Part shown: piece after piece, positions 52,718 to 63,640 of the stretch | How positions within the stretch are numbered: the stretch's first letter is position 1 | Layout: each line of letters begins with the position of its first letter | NCBI GenBank assembly: GCA_934047225.1 | Contig: OW203987.1 | Coordinates: 3,003,501-3,067,500, forward strand | Direction: 5' to 3' | Length of the DNA stretch: 64,000 nucleotides | Source of the DNA: Ypsolopha sequella | Taxonomy: Eukaryota > Arthropoda > Insecta > Lepidoptera > Ypsolophidae | Translations under genes and position numbers: made by a program | The notes under the pieces: model-generated | What the model saw: the letters and a program-made list of their open reading frames with translations, nothing else | What the model was told of the DNA's origin: nothing | Databases searched by the model: none

Positions 52718-53540
52718 TTTGGGACGATCTGGAAGTACATAAACTTGTCTCGGTTCAGGGCAATTAAGCAAAATGTGGGTAGAACTAACTTCATGCAATG
52801 TAACTAATTTTGTATTTGATTTATTTTTTAATGTTAACATTGTATTTTCATAAGAATAACTACATTTATTGCCAAATACACACGAAAAAGAAAAATGAGT
52901 ACAATCAAATATTAAAATATAAAAAGTTAAAAACACACAAACAGTTCGTACACAAAATATAAACATTTAAACATAGCATTTGGACAAATGGGAATAACTC
53001 GGTATTTGCTGACGCTGTCATACAGAGTGCAGCGCTGGTTTTCAGCTATCCCCAGCTCTTAGGGTATTGTTCAGAGCAGAAAGTAATAAGGGTAAGTACA
53101 CAATAAGAGAAGGGCTGTACATAAGTGTGTAAGGTTTATGTTGTGTCTGATGATAGCTTTTTTACTTAATTTTTTGTATTTTCTAGTTCTATTTTCAAGT
53201 GTTTTAGCTGTAATTTCAATTCCCGCATTTCATTATTATTATTATTAAAATTCTTTTTTGCACAAATAAAAAAATATACATAGGCGAGCTTTTTGCATTT
53301 TCTTCCAGCTAACCTTTGGCGATGTAGAACTTGTCAAGGGTAGTGCTTCGATGAGGAAACAGTATTATGACTAGGTATATTAATATATAATAAATTTTAA
53401 CTAAAATTATTATATAGGTAAAATACATAAATAGGTAACTTATAATCAAATACATATACTAGCTCTATATCCTAATAATACATACACTGATACATATAAA
53501 TATATAAACACAAATAGTATTTACGAGAGGTTAAACAAAG
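52718..53540. other. Non-coding gap
   Basis: AT-rich; no gene recognised. The right half probably includes LINE 3' flank. Confidence 0.45.
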
Positions 53541-53595
53541 ATTATAACCTTAAACACGTATTTAGAGTTGACCTTAAACACGTATTTAGAGTTGA
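53541..53595. repeat. 26-bp direct duplication at a LINE 3' end
   Basis: ACCTTAAACACGTATTTAGA plus GTTG, twice in succession, at the stop of the minus-strand LINE frame. Confidence 0.8.
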
Positions 53596-54500
53596 TGTTT
53601 ATTTTGTAGATCAAGGTAATGTTGATATACCTTGTTTTTAAAAGTAGTCACCGATGTAGCCTCGCGTATATGAAGTGGAAGATTATTCCAAAGTCGAATT
53701 GCTGACACAGTAAAGGAATTCGAATACATTTGAGTAGAATGTTCTGGAGTACGGAGAAGCAGTGCTTTACTTGGACGTAAAAGACGTCCAAGGGAACTAA
53801 AGGGGATAAAACGATCTTTGAGATAGGGAGGAGAACATGAGTTGTTCAAAATACTATAAAGAAAAGCAAGGATGTGGGCATTTCTACGGAACTTAATATT
53901 AAGCCAACCCAATTCAGAGCGAGATTGTGAGATATGATCGTACTTTCGAAGACCAAAGATATAGCGAATACAAACATTGAGAAGAAGGTCCAGTTTGTTT
54001 AATAATTCTACAATTAAATCGGGAAAGCAGACATCAGCGTAGTCTAGAATGGGAAGCAACAGAGAATTAACCAACGTAACCTTAGCGGAGTATGGTAAGA
54101 ACTTTTGCAGACGCTTTAAAGAATGCATAGATGCAAATATCTTTTTACTTACTTCAGCAACATGACGATCCCAGCTCATATTGTTCTGAATGTGGAGCCC
54201 CGTTTCATCAGTTTCTTCTATAGATAAATCTGGAAAGTCGTTTGTGTTTCCATATATATTTTCGCTGATGGAGCTCGTAGAAGAATCCGAGGTAGAATTA
54301 TTCAGCTCAGCAGGTTGGACTGGTTTGATCCGCAGTGTAACATTACTGGGCTTCAACTGAGATGCGCCGACCGGGGTACACTGTTATTTCCTCCAATTTT
54401 CATTTTGCGTTGGCAATCGGGGCATACCCAAGCAGCTTTTTCCTCTTGGGTTAAGTTACGGCCGCATGCACACAAATAATGATAAAGCTTCCCGCATTAA
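53586..54500 (-). mobile_element. Rearranged LINE: ORF1 zinc finger joined to ORF2 C-terminus
   Basis: The ORF 54356-53586 ends with an RT C-terminal domain (SLKRLQKFLPYSAKV, LLLPILDYADVCF, IRYIFGLRKYDHIS, IRLWNNLPLHIR) homologous to LINE ORF2 at 10020-10287/24835-25078. Its first about 70 residues (Ser/Asn/Asp-rich, SDSSTSSISENIYGN) are not RT; further upstream (54480-54370, shifted frame) is a PHD-like piece (CACGRNLTQEEKAAWVCPDC), as in ORF1 of some LINEs. So the 5' part of ORF1 is joined directly to the 3' end of ORF2, with endonuclease and most of RT missing. Confidence 0.75.
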
Positions 54501-55640
54501 TTCACCATGCAAATTGTTACGAGATTACTACTTCTGGTTCGACTTATTTTTGGATTTACGCTACAGAATGTATAAACAAAAGAAACGTTGAGCGCCACTT
54601 AATTTATTAAGTAAAATTAAGAAAACCTTTATGACACAAAAAAAAAGAAAATTCTCCTTCAGAATAAAATAAAAGAAACAACTCTACTAGTATAAAATAA
54701 AGATAGATGCTAAGTTAAAAAAATATATGAATAATCTAAATAATATTTACACCAAAATTCAACCCTGAATTTTCTCAAAATATATTGTTGTAATGTCCTT
54801 TATATAGGACAATTCTTAAATTCGGCTAAATATTATTATTTACATTATCTTGCACCATGAGTACTTATCTTACTCGTCTTGAATCTCATGTACGTCCTTT
54901 ATATAGGACAAAACGGTCCGGATGTTTTCGAACAACTTTCTTTCTTTGCTCTCGATCTTTCAATTAAAATTAATGAATTAAAAGACGGCAGCACGCTGGA
55001 ATGTAGAAATGCACATCTTAAATAGGTTTATCCCTAAGTATAAACAAGGCTGCCAAGTAACAAAACAAATAATATCAAAACGTTACCTGCCGTCCGTTTC
55101 TAAAATTTAACTTAGTAAACTTCTTGGAAAACAAGTTTCGAATACTCCGTTTCGATTAATTTTCTAAACAATTCAGCATTTTAAAATTATTTTCTTCGAT
55201 AAAATATTTGTTGTTATTTCTGACATTTCTTTTCTAACCCTTACTTCACCATTCTTTCATATCTTGAATTTTGAGAAAATCCATAGATAATAAGTACAAA
55301 AGAAGGAAACACAAAAAGTAAAATGAGAAGATATACAAACGTTTTCTTACACGGGTAAAATCTAAATGTATAAAATCTCGTGTAACAAAATGAGGAGATC
55401 TTCTCCATCGTCGAACGGTGTATGGCAGCCAAAGTAAACTGTGGAAGCATTATCATCGTAGCGCAGTCTAAGATTCGTGCCTATACTTGTAATATAAACA
55501 AACATGTGCCTATACTGAACTGCAAGTAAACGAACGACTTTTAAGTCAATCTGTCAACGAAATATTGCCCTTGGCTGTTTTTGCTGCTGCTGAGTCTTTC
55601 AAAACACCTCTCAAAAAGGACACAATAGACCATTCCTGTG
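54501..55640. other. Non-coding stretch with a repeated palindrome
   Basis: GTCCTTTATATAGGAC (imperfect palindrome with a TATA core) occurs at about 54797 and again about 54894. Otherwise AT-rich with no gene seen. Confidence 0.6.
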
Positions 55641-56392
55641 TACAAAAACCAAATAAAGTGAAGAAACATATACTGATACTGACGATGCAAGTGCTCTAAG
55701 CTTTGACAGTATGCTCAGCCTTCCTGGAACTTGTAAAGATCCATGCAGTTTTCAGCCTGACGTAACAAAGACATGCCCACCAACTGTAATTAATTTACCG
55801 AGTCCGAAAGTAGTCAAAGTAAAATCCTCATTCGGAGAATATTTAGCTTACTCTGAAACTCCCATTTAAAGGAAAGCGTCAAACAGAACAGAGTATTACA
55901 TCAGCAAAGTTCAAGTTAGCAGTACTGAACAAAGAATTAGAATTTTAAGCAGAATCTGATAAAAGAAAAAGAAAAGAAGAAACTAGGTAAAGAGTTAAAG
56001 AAGACTGAAAAAACCAAAAAAGAGATTGTGAAAGGTCAAGATAAAAATAAGAATAAGACTGTTACAGAACTTTTTGAAGGGAAAACTAATATACCGGAAT
56101 TGAAAAGAGTCACTGTTTTGAGACAAGATGTATTAAAAAAAATTGATGATATTTGTGTTATGTGCTGTAAAATCGTTACCAAAAATAGAATAGATTGTAG
56201 CAGCTGCCACAAACCTTTTCACACACAATGTATTCCCAAAGACCACAAAGGTCACATCCCCGATTACATAGATATGATATTATTTCTGTGTCACTTTTGT
56301 TACTCATGTGATGACTCTGATAATGATACAATTTCTGGCTGTGAAGAATTATTTGCAGGCGTAAAAAAGATCTACGTTTTTAGTTTTAAATA
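55641..56392 (+). pseudogene. C-terminal fragment with PHD-type finger (pogo/jerky-like transposase?)
   Basis: Broken frames read LPSPKVVKVKSSFGEYL, then a Lys/Glu-rich stretch, then an open part (56028-56392) with a Cys/His finger: CVMCCKIVTKNRIDC, CHKPFHTQC, CHFCYSC. A proline-basic linker followed by a charged helix and a C-terminal PHD-like finger is common behind DDE_1 (pogo/Tigger) transposases in insects. The catalytic domain is not present, so this is inference. Confidence 0.5.
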
Positions 56393-57072
56393 AACTTGTG
56401 TTATATTTATTATGCAGAAATGCCCTGGAGGCGAACTCCGAAAACGATCACGATATTTCGATATACGACCGACATCCGACCGAATCTATTTTGCTTTGGT
56501 TACCACGAAACAATATCGTTTTCGACTTTGTCGAATGTTCGATCGTGACCGAATGATTGAACAAAATCATGATTAGCAAACTGTCTATGGTTTTTTTTAG
56601 GTTTGTTCCGTTATTCCGTACGCTGAAAAAAAAAAAAAAAAACGGTATTTTGTTAAAATATCATGCTGTCTTTTTCACACTGCGTACACGACTATAACGA
56701 CACTGTCTCCGCTGCCATAATATTTTTTGATAATTTCTAGTTTTGGGAACGAAGCCAACTGTCAACAACAACAAGACCAAAAGCAACAAGTGGAATTAAT
56801 CCAGAAAGGCGCACATTGTTTTGATTGTCTAAAGCAAAATATTGCACAAAATAATATGTAAGTAAATTTATAATCTTTACTATTGATTAAACTTGGTTTT
56901 CCTTGAACGGTCACTGGATAAACAACAGTTATCCAGGCAAATCATCCTCTTGCAGTCCAATTTGAATTTTATAGCTTCCCGTTGCTGATAAACATTAACG
57001 ATGTTTTCACTGCGCTTTCAGTCTTAATATACCTAACCTACATATACTCGTATTTTGATTTTGGTTTCAGAA
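56393..57072. other. Upstream region of SANT gene e
   Basis: Contains CGATATTTCGATATACG and related CGAT-rich segments (56440-56570), an A-run (56624-56640) and a possible first exon ending at a GTAAGT near 56861. Terminal repeats of the Harbinger element should lie near here but I cannot identify them. Confidence 0.4.
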
Positions 57073-59049
57073 TGACATCAGAACAAATTGATATGTTGCT
57101 GACATTCCTGCAAGATCACCCCCATTTGGCCAAGGGTTGGTTGCGAGATTTAGATGGTCGGGTCAGGGCTAGCCGATTATGGCTGGAAATAACGGAAACG
57201 TAAAATGCTATGGGTGGGGGGGGGGGGGGGGGTTATAAAAACCGTGAGGCAGTGGCAAAAGGTATAACAGTTCTTTTCTATAATGTTTGCAATAAAATAA
57301 CAATACTAACAATAAATAATATTCTCGTGTGTGCTTTCTAAAACATTAACAACATAACGCTTATGCTAGGTTTGGACGGACAAAAATATAATACTAAAAA
57401 GGTGATGTCAGAAGGCCGCCGACATGCTGACGGGACAGGTGGTGGACCGCCTTTAACAGCAGACCTAAGCACCATTGAAAAGAGGGTCTTAGAGATTATG
57501 GGACCGGCCTTTGGCAAGTCGGTCTCGAATGCTAGAGTGCCTGCCTTCCCTCAGGTAAGAATTCCCTCAAGGATTGTTTCTGGAAATATAGTCATGTTCA
57601 AGCCTTTGTATATGGTACTTACAATTTAATCTGATTGTTCAATTTATTATTTCAGTCAAGGTGGAAGTCCTAGCTCCACCCTTAGCCCTCATTCTGTCAG
57701 GCCAGCCTGTAGCGCCACCTCCACCAGGCCTGCCCGTAGCGCCACCTCCACCTGGCCAGCCCGCAGCCCTCAGGCCACCGAACCAGCCCACACCCCCCAG
57801 TACTCCAGGCCAGCCCGTGGCCCCCAACCCTCCAGGCCAGCTCGCAGCAACCAGTCTTCCAGGCCAGCCCGCAGCCCACTCGCCTCGAGGCCAGACTGCA
57901 GCCCAGTCACTTCAAGGCTAGACTGCAGCCCAATCACCTCAAGGCTAGACTGCAGTCCTCAAATAGCCTTTCAGTGTGTTTTACATTGTTTACAAACAAT
58001 TTTTTTAAATATCATACCATTATCTGTCATTGGGTAATTTTCATGAAATAGTAATTCGGTCTCCACCTAGGTACGAGTACCTTCTGTAAAATAGTTCAAT
58101 CTATATTAAGGGGTGGTTATGGAACAGGTGACAGTTAATTTTTACAGCTTTTAGGAACGCTACCTTAAAGTATAAACGTTGTGTTTATACAGTACATATT
58201 TTTGCGAAATGGGTATTAGCATTTTATTAATAAATTGTATTTAATTAAAAATTACAAATCTTGTCTGTATGTTCTGTTTTAACTCGAATGTATTGTACTT
58301 ATTGTTTCTTTTTATGTTCATCAGCCATCCAGATCACCTCCAGCCCAAGCATTCTTGAAGGCCTGTCAGCAGCCTGCACTCCATCAAGGAGTAAGTTTTA
58401 TTTTTAGAATATATATATTTTTCATAATTTATGCATCCATTTGTTAATAATGAATACACCTAGACTTGTAATTTAAATTTAATTGGTACACCAACAGGAA
58501 AGATATTTAAACATTAATAAATTAAATTATTAATAGAACTAAATCTGATATGAATCCTTTTTATAGGCGTAATTTGAGATACACAGATTCATTTTGAATT
58601 TGTTTTCACTCTTGTCTAGAAGGTTTCTTTAACTAAGAAACATAGAGTTAGTGATCAGATCAATGTAGCCTAAGTTGGAAAATAAATGAATATGATGATT
58701 TTGTTAACTTTGTGTTCGCTAATAAAATTAGTTTTATTTATTTATAGAATGAAGGTCCAAGGTATGTCAGTGGATGTATATAACTGTTTTCTCTTCAACA
58801 GGTGCAAGGGGCAGAGGCAGGCAGTGGCGTCCACCGCGCACACTCCTTGCTCGCACGTCAGCGCGCGCAACCGCCTCCTCCTCGAATAGTATCAGCAGTC
58901 GGCTGTTCAGACTGGAGGAGGAGCGTGTGCAAGCTGAGACCGAACGGGCTAAGGAGCTGCGCGAAATTCGCGAGGCTGTAGTCGCCCTCAGTGACACTAT
59001 GAAAGAATTTCTGGCCGCTTTTCTGAAGGGCCAATCCCGGCCCAATTAA
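57073..59049 (+). pseudogene. SANT/Myb-like Harbinger partner gene (copy e)
   Basis: Exons about 57073-57262 (MTSEQIDMLLTFLQDHPHLAKG, SRLWLEITET), 57369-57553 (KYNTKKVMSEGRR, GTGGGPP), 57657-57950 (Pro-rich GQPVAPPPPG repeats), 58323-58391 and 58800-59049 (coiled coil LFRLEEERVQAETERAKEL, ending GQSRPN). Lesions: TAA after ITET, a 17-G run at 57216-57232 that shifts frame, a one-base slip at the start of exon 2, and CAG-to-TAG type stops in the repeat exon. Tail to tail with the HARBI1-like gene at 59734-61275, so the two form a second Harbinger module. Confidence 0.78.
57690..57955. repeat. Pro-rich coding minisatellite
   Basis: Imperfect 24-30-bp units of the type CCAGGCCAGCCCGTAGCGCC encode GQP-A-PPPPG repeats; the last units (CAAGGCTAGACTGCAGCC) have turned CAG codons into TAG. 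Confidence 0.8.
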
Positions 59050-59149
59050 TTTAGATAATGGCGGTTTATGCAGCGAAAATGCTGCCACTTTTTTACCTCC
59101 CTTTTATTATATACCGTTTTACGCATCTATTGACTTTTATTGCAGTAAT

Positions 59150-59495
59150 TAATTGACACGTATTTCATCCATCCATCCATGCATCAGCTTAGTTCGTCCA
59201 CTGCTAAACATAAGCCTTTCCAGGACTTTGCCACTCCCGGCGGTCATCCTGGAAGAATTGCCCATACTCACACACGCTGGGCAGGCGGGTTGGCGAGCGC
59301 GGTGCCAGAACCCTCGCACCAGTGACGCCGCTGCCCGTCACCAGTCTGTTCCATATAAGGCTCGGCCATTAGGGATGGATATACCGCCATCCATCAGTCC
59401 CAGGCATGGTGGGCCTCCTGGTTTTTTGCCTGTGAGCTGTCCTCTTACTCTCCCTCGAACTACTTCGAGGGGGTCTCCAAGTAAGTAAGACACGT
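59150..59495 (+). repeat. Dispersed repeat shared with 3530-3730
   Basis: Starts CATCCATCCATCCATGCATC, contains GTCCACTGCTAAACATAAGC and the CTGGGCAGGCGGGTTGG and CCCTCGCACCAGT blocks. Lies between the two genes of the second Harbinger module. Confidence 0.75.
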
Positions 59496-59733
59496 ATGTA
59501 ATTCCAATATTTTATTAACCCAAACTATCTGCCTAATCAGAAACAAAAATCATTTCAAATTAGTTATAGAAAACTGATAAGTAATATCATAGGGTATAAA
59601 CGTGTAAATAGAAGAGCAGGAGTTATTGAAAGCACATGATTCACCGAATGGCAATGAAAAAAAAATAAAAATCAATATCTTTTATTTTTGTTTCTACATC
59701 TCTGTGTAGTTACAGTTAAGGCTAGCAGTGCAA

Positions 59734-61275
59734 TTACAAATGGAATACACACCTTGCTATGTTTGCCTCAATGGCTTGAACCAATGCGGCCCTAGCCCTT
59801 CGTTCCCGCTCAAGTCCCTGCGAAGCTGCACGATAGTTGGGCTCGCGGGGAGGCAGAACAACAGGAAGCTGCAAGAGCTGCTCCTGTTGCATCTCCTCCT
59901 CTTCCAGCTCTACAGGGTCCAGTCCGGCCCGGATGCACTTATTGTGAAGGACACTGGAGGCGATTGTTATTCTACCAGCAAACTCTGGAGTGTAATGCAA
60001 CACCCGAGCTGCCAGTAAGCACCTCCAGCTTCCTTTTAAAATGCCAAATGTGCGCTCCACGGTGGCACGCGCCTTTTTCTGAGTGTGATTAAACCGGCCT
60101 TCTGGAGAGTCTTCGACTGGTCTATCAAATGGGATGATTAGGTACTCCCTTAAAGGATAACCAGAATCACCTGAAATTTAAAAACGTAAATGAAATTGTT
60201 ATATTTATTTTATAAATGAACATTTCAACTATGATGGTTTACTTGATAACTTACTCAAGAGATGGACCGTCTCTCCATCCAACTGCTCCAGATGGCCCTT
60301 TACATCACAGTTGCGCCAGATAAAAGCATCATGGTCGGCACCACCGTGGGAACCATCAATAGCTGTAATGATGCAATCACAGTCATATATCTGAAATACA
60401 ATGAGTAGTATTTATTTATTTGCATTTTTCCAAGGAAACAAACAAGACGTAAGACTTATTAAATACAGTAACTATAGGTGGAAATACATCATAACAAATA
60501 AATTATTATAGGTATTACAAATCTAGATACATATTTGACAGACAAGCTTAGTATACCAGTAAATTAAATTTAAACAGACCCAAGGTAACTTATTTTAATG
60601 AATACAAGGACTAAATAATGTACTAATGTATATCATTTAATGTAAAATATATTAATAGATTTTGTTATAATACTTACCACTTGGGTGTTAACTGAGTGAT
60701 AATGCTTCCGATTGAAGCATTTCTCTTGATCTTGTGAAGGACGAACGATGGCTATATGAGTGCAATCAATACACCCAAGGACCCCAGGTACTCTATATTT
60801 CTCAAAGAACCTACAAAAGTAATAACCTTTATAGTAAAATATGTTCAGAAAAAAATAATTGGTGAGGATAAAGCATAGATAAGTACCTTCTCTTAAGAAC
60901 TGCCCTTTGCTGGTGGTTTTGAGGGAAGTATAAATGCCGCTGCACTATCTGGGGTGCATTGATTGCACTCGTCACTTCATGTAGGCACCTCGACACTGTC
61001 TGCTGTGCCATAGGAGCATCCATGTTCTGTGTCACTGTTCCTTGATAACTACCCCGTGCATAAAAAGTTAGGGCCTTAAGGATCTGAAAAATATTGGGTA
61101 GATAAGTACCTACTTCTATCTACCCATTTGATAGGTACTGACTGTTGCACTTGTTTAGGTAAAGTAAGTGTAAGCCTTAGTTACCAACCTTGGATCAATC
61201 CTGCGCACGTTTCCGCGGGGAGGGAGCAGTGGTACAATCTCCTGGCACAACTCCTCAAATAAGGAGTAATTAATG
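59734..61275 (-). CDS. HARBI1-like PIF/Harbinger transposase, exons open (copy 2)
   Basis: Exons 61275(?)-61185 (FEELCQEIVPLLPPRGNV), 61083-60887 (LTFYARGSYQG, helix-turn-helix QQTVSRCLHEV), 60810-60678 (first Asp in GCIDCTHIAI), 60390-60255 (second Asp in ADHDAFIWRN) and 60170-59734 (GDSGYPLREYL, Glu in TVERTFGILKGSWRC, acidic/basic C-terminal tail ending CVFHL). Phases agree at all four GT-AG junctions and no stop interrupts them. The amino end is missing or unclear right of 61275, where piggyBac sequence begins, so it is probably truncated. It was paired with the SANT gene at 57073-59049. Confidence 0.88.
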
Positions 61276-61289
61276 CGTTTATATATAAT

Positions 61290-62566
61290 AATAGTGCGTT
61301 TTCGCTGCCAGGAAGCTTCTCGAGGCCTTCCATGAAGTGACCCAAAATTAAAATTTGGGACCAGCCCATAATGGAATATATTGAGACCGAGACCAATAAG
61401 TACGCGATCTCTGAGATAGAGAAGGCAGAGGAGACAGGCCTCCTACGCCGGTCGAGGTTAAGCACGTGGAAAGAGACATCGGTCGCTGAACTGTATCGTC
61501 TCATTGCAGTCACCATACTGATGGCTATGTGTTTAAGAGGCCGCATAGATGAGTATTGGTCGACTGGGTTAATGGGGATGCCCAAGTTCAGAAAGATCAT
61601 GTCTCAGGACCGCTACTGGCTCCTGATGAAGTTCATCCACTTTACGGATAATGCGTTTTCGCTGCCAGCGGGCCACCCAAAAAGAAAGCTTGAGAAGATA
61701 GAGTATCTGATCAAATATGTGAGTGAAAAATTCAGCCATTTATTGCCCTGCTCAGGAAATATCTATTTCCTGAGCAGGGCAATAAATGGCTGAACGAAAC
61801 GCTGCTGCTTTGGAAAGGGCACCTGAGTTGGGTTCAGTGTATCCGGACCAAAGCCGCACGATTCGGCATGAAAATCCACGAGCCGTGTGAGGCGATTACA
61901 GGATACTGTATAAAATTCGTGTTTTATACTGGAAAGTATCAATCCGAACCGCTGTTTGGGTTCCCTAGCTCAACTGCTAAAACCGTTATATCGTTGATGC
62001 AGGGTTTCCTTGGAAAAGGTTATACCTGTTTCATGGACAACTTCTATAATTCTGTTTGACTCTGACGAAGAGGCACCAGACATGTGGTCGGAACCTTGAA
62101 CAGGCGCAGAGTTGACACGCCTGTTGCCATCAAGGATTTGAACGACCGGCGTATGGCTAGGGGATGTGGTGAGCAGACACTGTGGCGACGTCTCTGTTCT
62201 CGCGTGGAAAGAGAAAAGATTAGTTTCCATGGTGTCGACTTACCACAATGCCGATATGGCACCAGGGCGTCGTGCCAGCGAAGATGTGTCAAAGCCGGAA
62301 GTTGTAAATACATATAACAGCTTCATGGGTGGTGTTGATCTAAAAGATCAGAAGCTGTCCATGTATTCAATGGAGCGAAAACGGGGCTTTAAGTGGTACA
62401 TTAAGGTTTTTAGGCGCTTGTTAAAAACAAGTATCCTAAACGTCTATATTATTCACTGCGCCAACGTTGGGCCGAACGGCCATAAATTGACACACCATCA
62501 ATTTAGGCTTTCACTGGCTGAAAAGCTGGTCCAACGGTTCGGCGACAACGTGGTATCGCGGGATTA
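61290..62566 (+). pseudogene. piggyBac-like transposase (copy 2), decayed
   Basis: Blocks in order: NKYAISEIEKAEETG, STWKETSVAELYRLI, GRIDEYWSTGLMGMPKF, KLEKIEYLIKYVSEKF, a 64-bp palindrome (61731-61794), NETLLLWKGHLSW (Asn where the first catalytic Asp, as in IDESLLHWKG of copy 1, is expected), GYTCFMDNFYNSV (second Asp), a shifted stretch, and NSFMGGVDLKDQK (third Asp) with RKRGFKWYIKVF. Frameshifts and stops near 61790, 62058 and 62100-62170. The C-terminal Cys-rich domain is not seen. A 19-bp segment (TGCGTTTTCGCTGCCAG plus flanks) occurs at 61291 and 61652. Confidence 0.87.
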
Positions 62567-62723
62567 AAACGCCGTCCAAGAAGACCCCGATGATGGACCC
62601 CGAAATGGATTCCGTAAATTTGTCAAGAAATTTTGTGGTTATTTTGGGGTATCAAAAATGATACTCCATGCAGTAACGCCTTTCTTTTGGTGGCAGATTT
62701 AGCTTTTTCATGGTTATTGCAGG

Positions 62724-62908
62724 ATGGATCGAAGGCATCTGCATGCTAGAGATATAGAAGAGTTACTGACACGGTTAGAAGAAGGAGATATCTCTGAAGA
62801 TGACGTAGAATCTGACGGGACGAGTTGGATTATTACCCAACTAGTAAACAACTAGTAGGTGAATTTGAGGATGAACCTATGCCTCCGAGTCATTATTTTC
62901 AGAGATGA
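62724..62908 (+). pseudogene. piggyBac-like N-terminal exon, downstream of the C-terminal blocks
   Basis: After an acceptor-like TTATTGCAGG, ATG 62724 opens MDRRHLHARDIEELLTRLEE, then acidic GDISEDDVESD; a one-base shift leads to DYYPTSKQLVGEFEDEP and a stop after HYFQR at 62906-62908. Acidic N-termini with DDE-D-YY-P are typical of piggyBac transposases. It lies 3' of the catalytic blocks, so it belongs to another copy or a rearrangement. Confidence 0.65.
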
Positions 62909-63640
62909 ATAACATTAAAGACTCGGTTAGAAACTGTTTGATAGATAACACCAGTTCAGCATGTATTCTGCTAAAAGTAACATCTTACAATCCTAACATA
63001 AGTTATTTGTCATCTAATCTGCAACAACAGAAGTCACACTGATTTTTCTTTAATATAAATTACGCGTATAATTGAAACATTGACATAGCAAAATGTTCCT
63101 ATTTTTTTGTAGTAAATAAAGAGTTTTGAGTTGATAGTTTTTATTATTTTCCCAATAATGAAAAAGTCAAAATTATTTTATGGCACAAAATTATTAGATT
63201 TAGAAAAATGGCACGTTGGTACGTAAAGGTTCACCATCCCTATGCTAGGTCCTAGCTTATCCGGTAACCCCAATAAGAATAGAAAAACGACAAACCGAAA
63301 GACAGCCCTACGCTATTTCTGGAAAAACCTTCAAGTTAATTCAAGAAAAAAAAACAGCAAGAGAAAGAAAACGCCCTAAAAGTTAAAGAAGAGAAGAAAA
63401 TAGTCAGAGAACAGAAAAAGCTTGGAAAAACAAAAGACAAAAATAAAACAGGACAATAAAACAAATATACGTTCAGAGGTTAAAAAAATCCAGATATTAG
63501 GCAAAGTAGTCGTGAAACCACCCGCAAAATGCGCTGTTTTCAACGGTACCATTTAAAAAAATGGTGTAGATTATAGCATTTGTACATATAAGTACCATCT
63601 GCAATGTACTCTTGAACGTAACAAATTCCTTTAAAACTTT
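62909..63640 (+). other. Mostly non-coding; possible charged C-terminal relic
   Basis: Around 63300-63460 frames read CYAISGKTFKLIQEKK and a Lys/Glu-rich helix, resembling the charged region at 55950-56050. Stops are frequent. A remnant of the same pogo-like family is possible but weak. Confidence 0.3.

Noticed and set aside
61181..61600. 139-residue minus-strand frame
   Set aside because: Part antisense of piggyBac coding sequence, part HARBI1 exon in the wrong frame.
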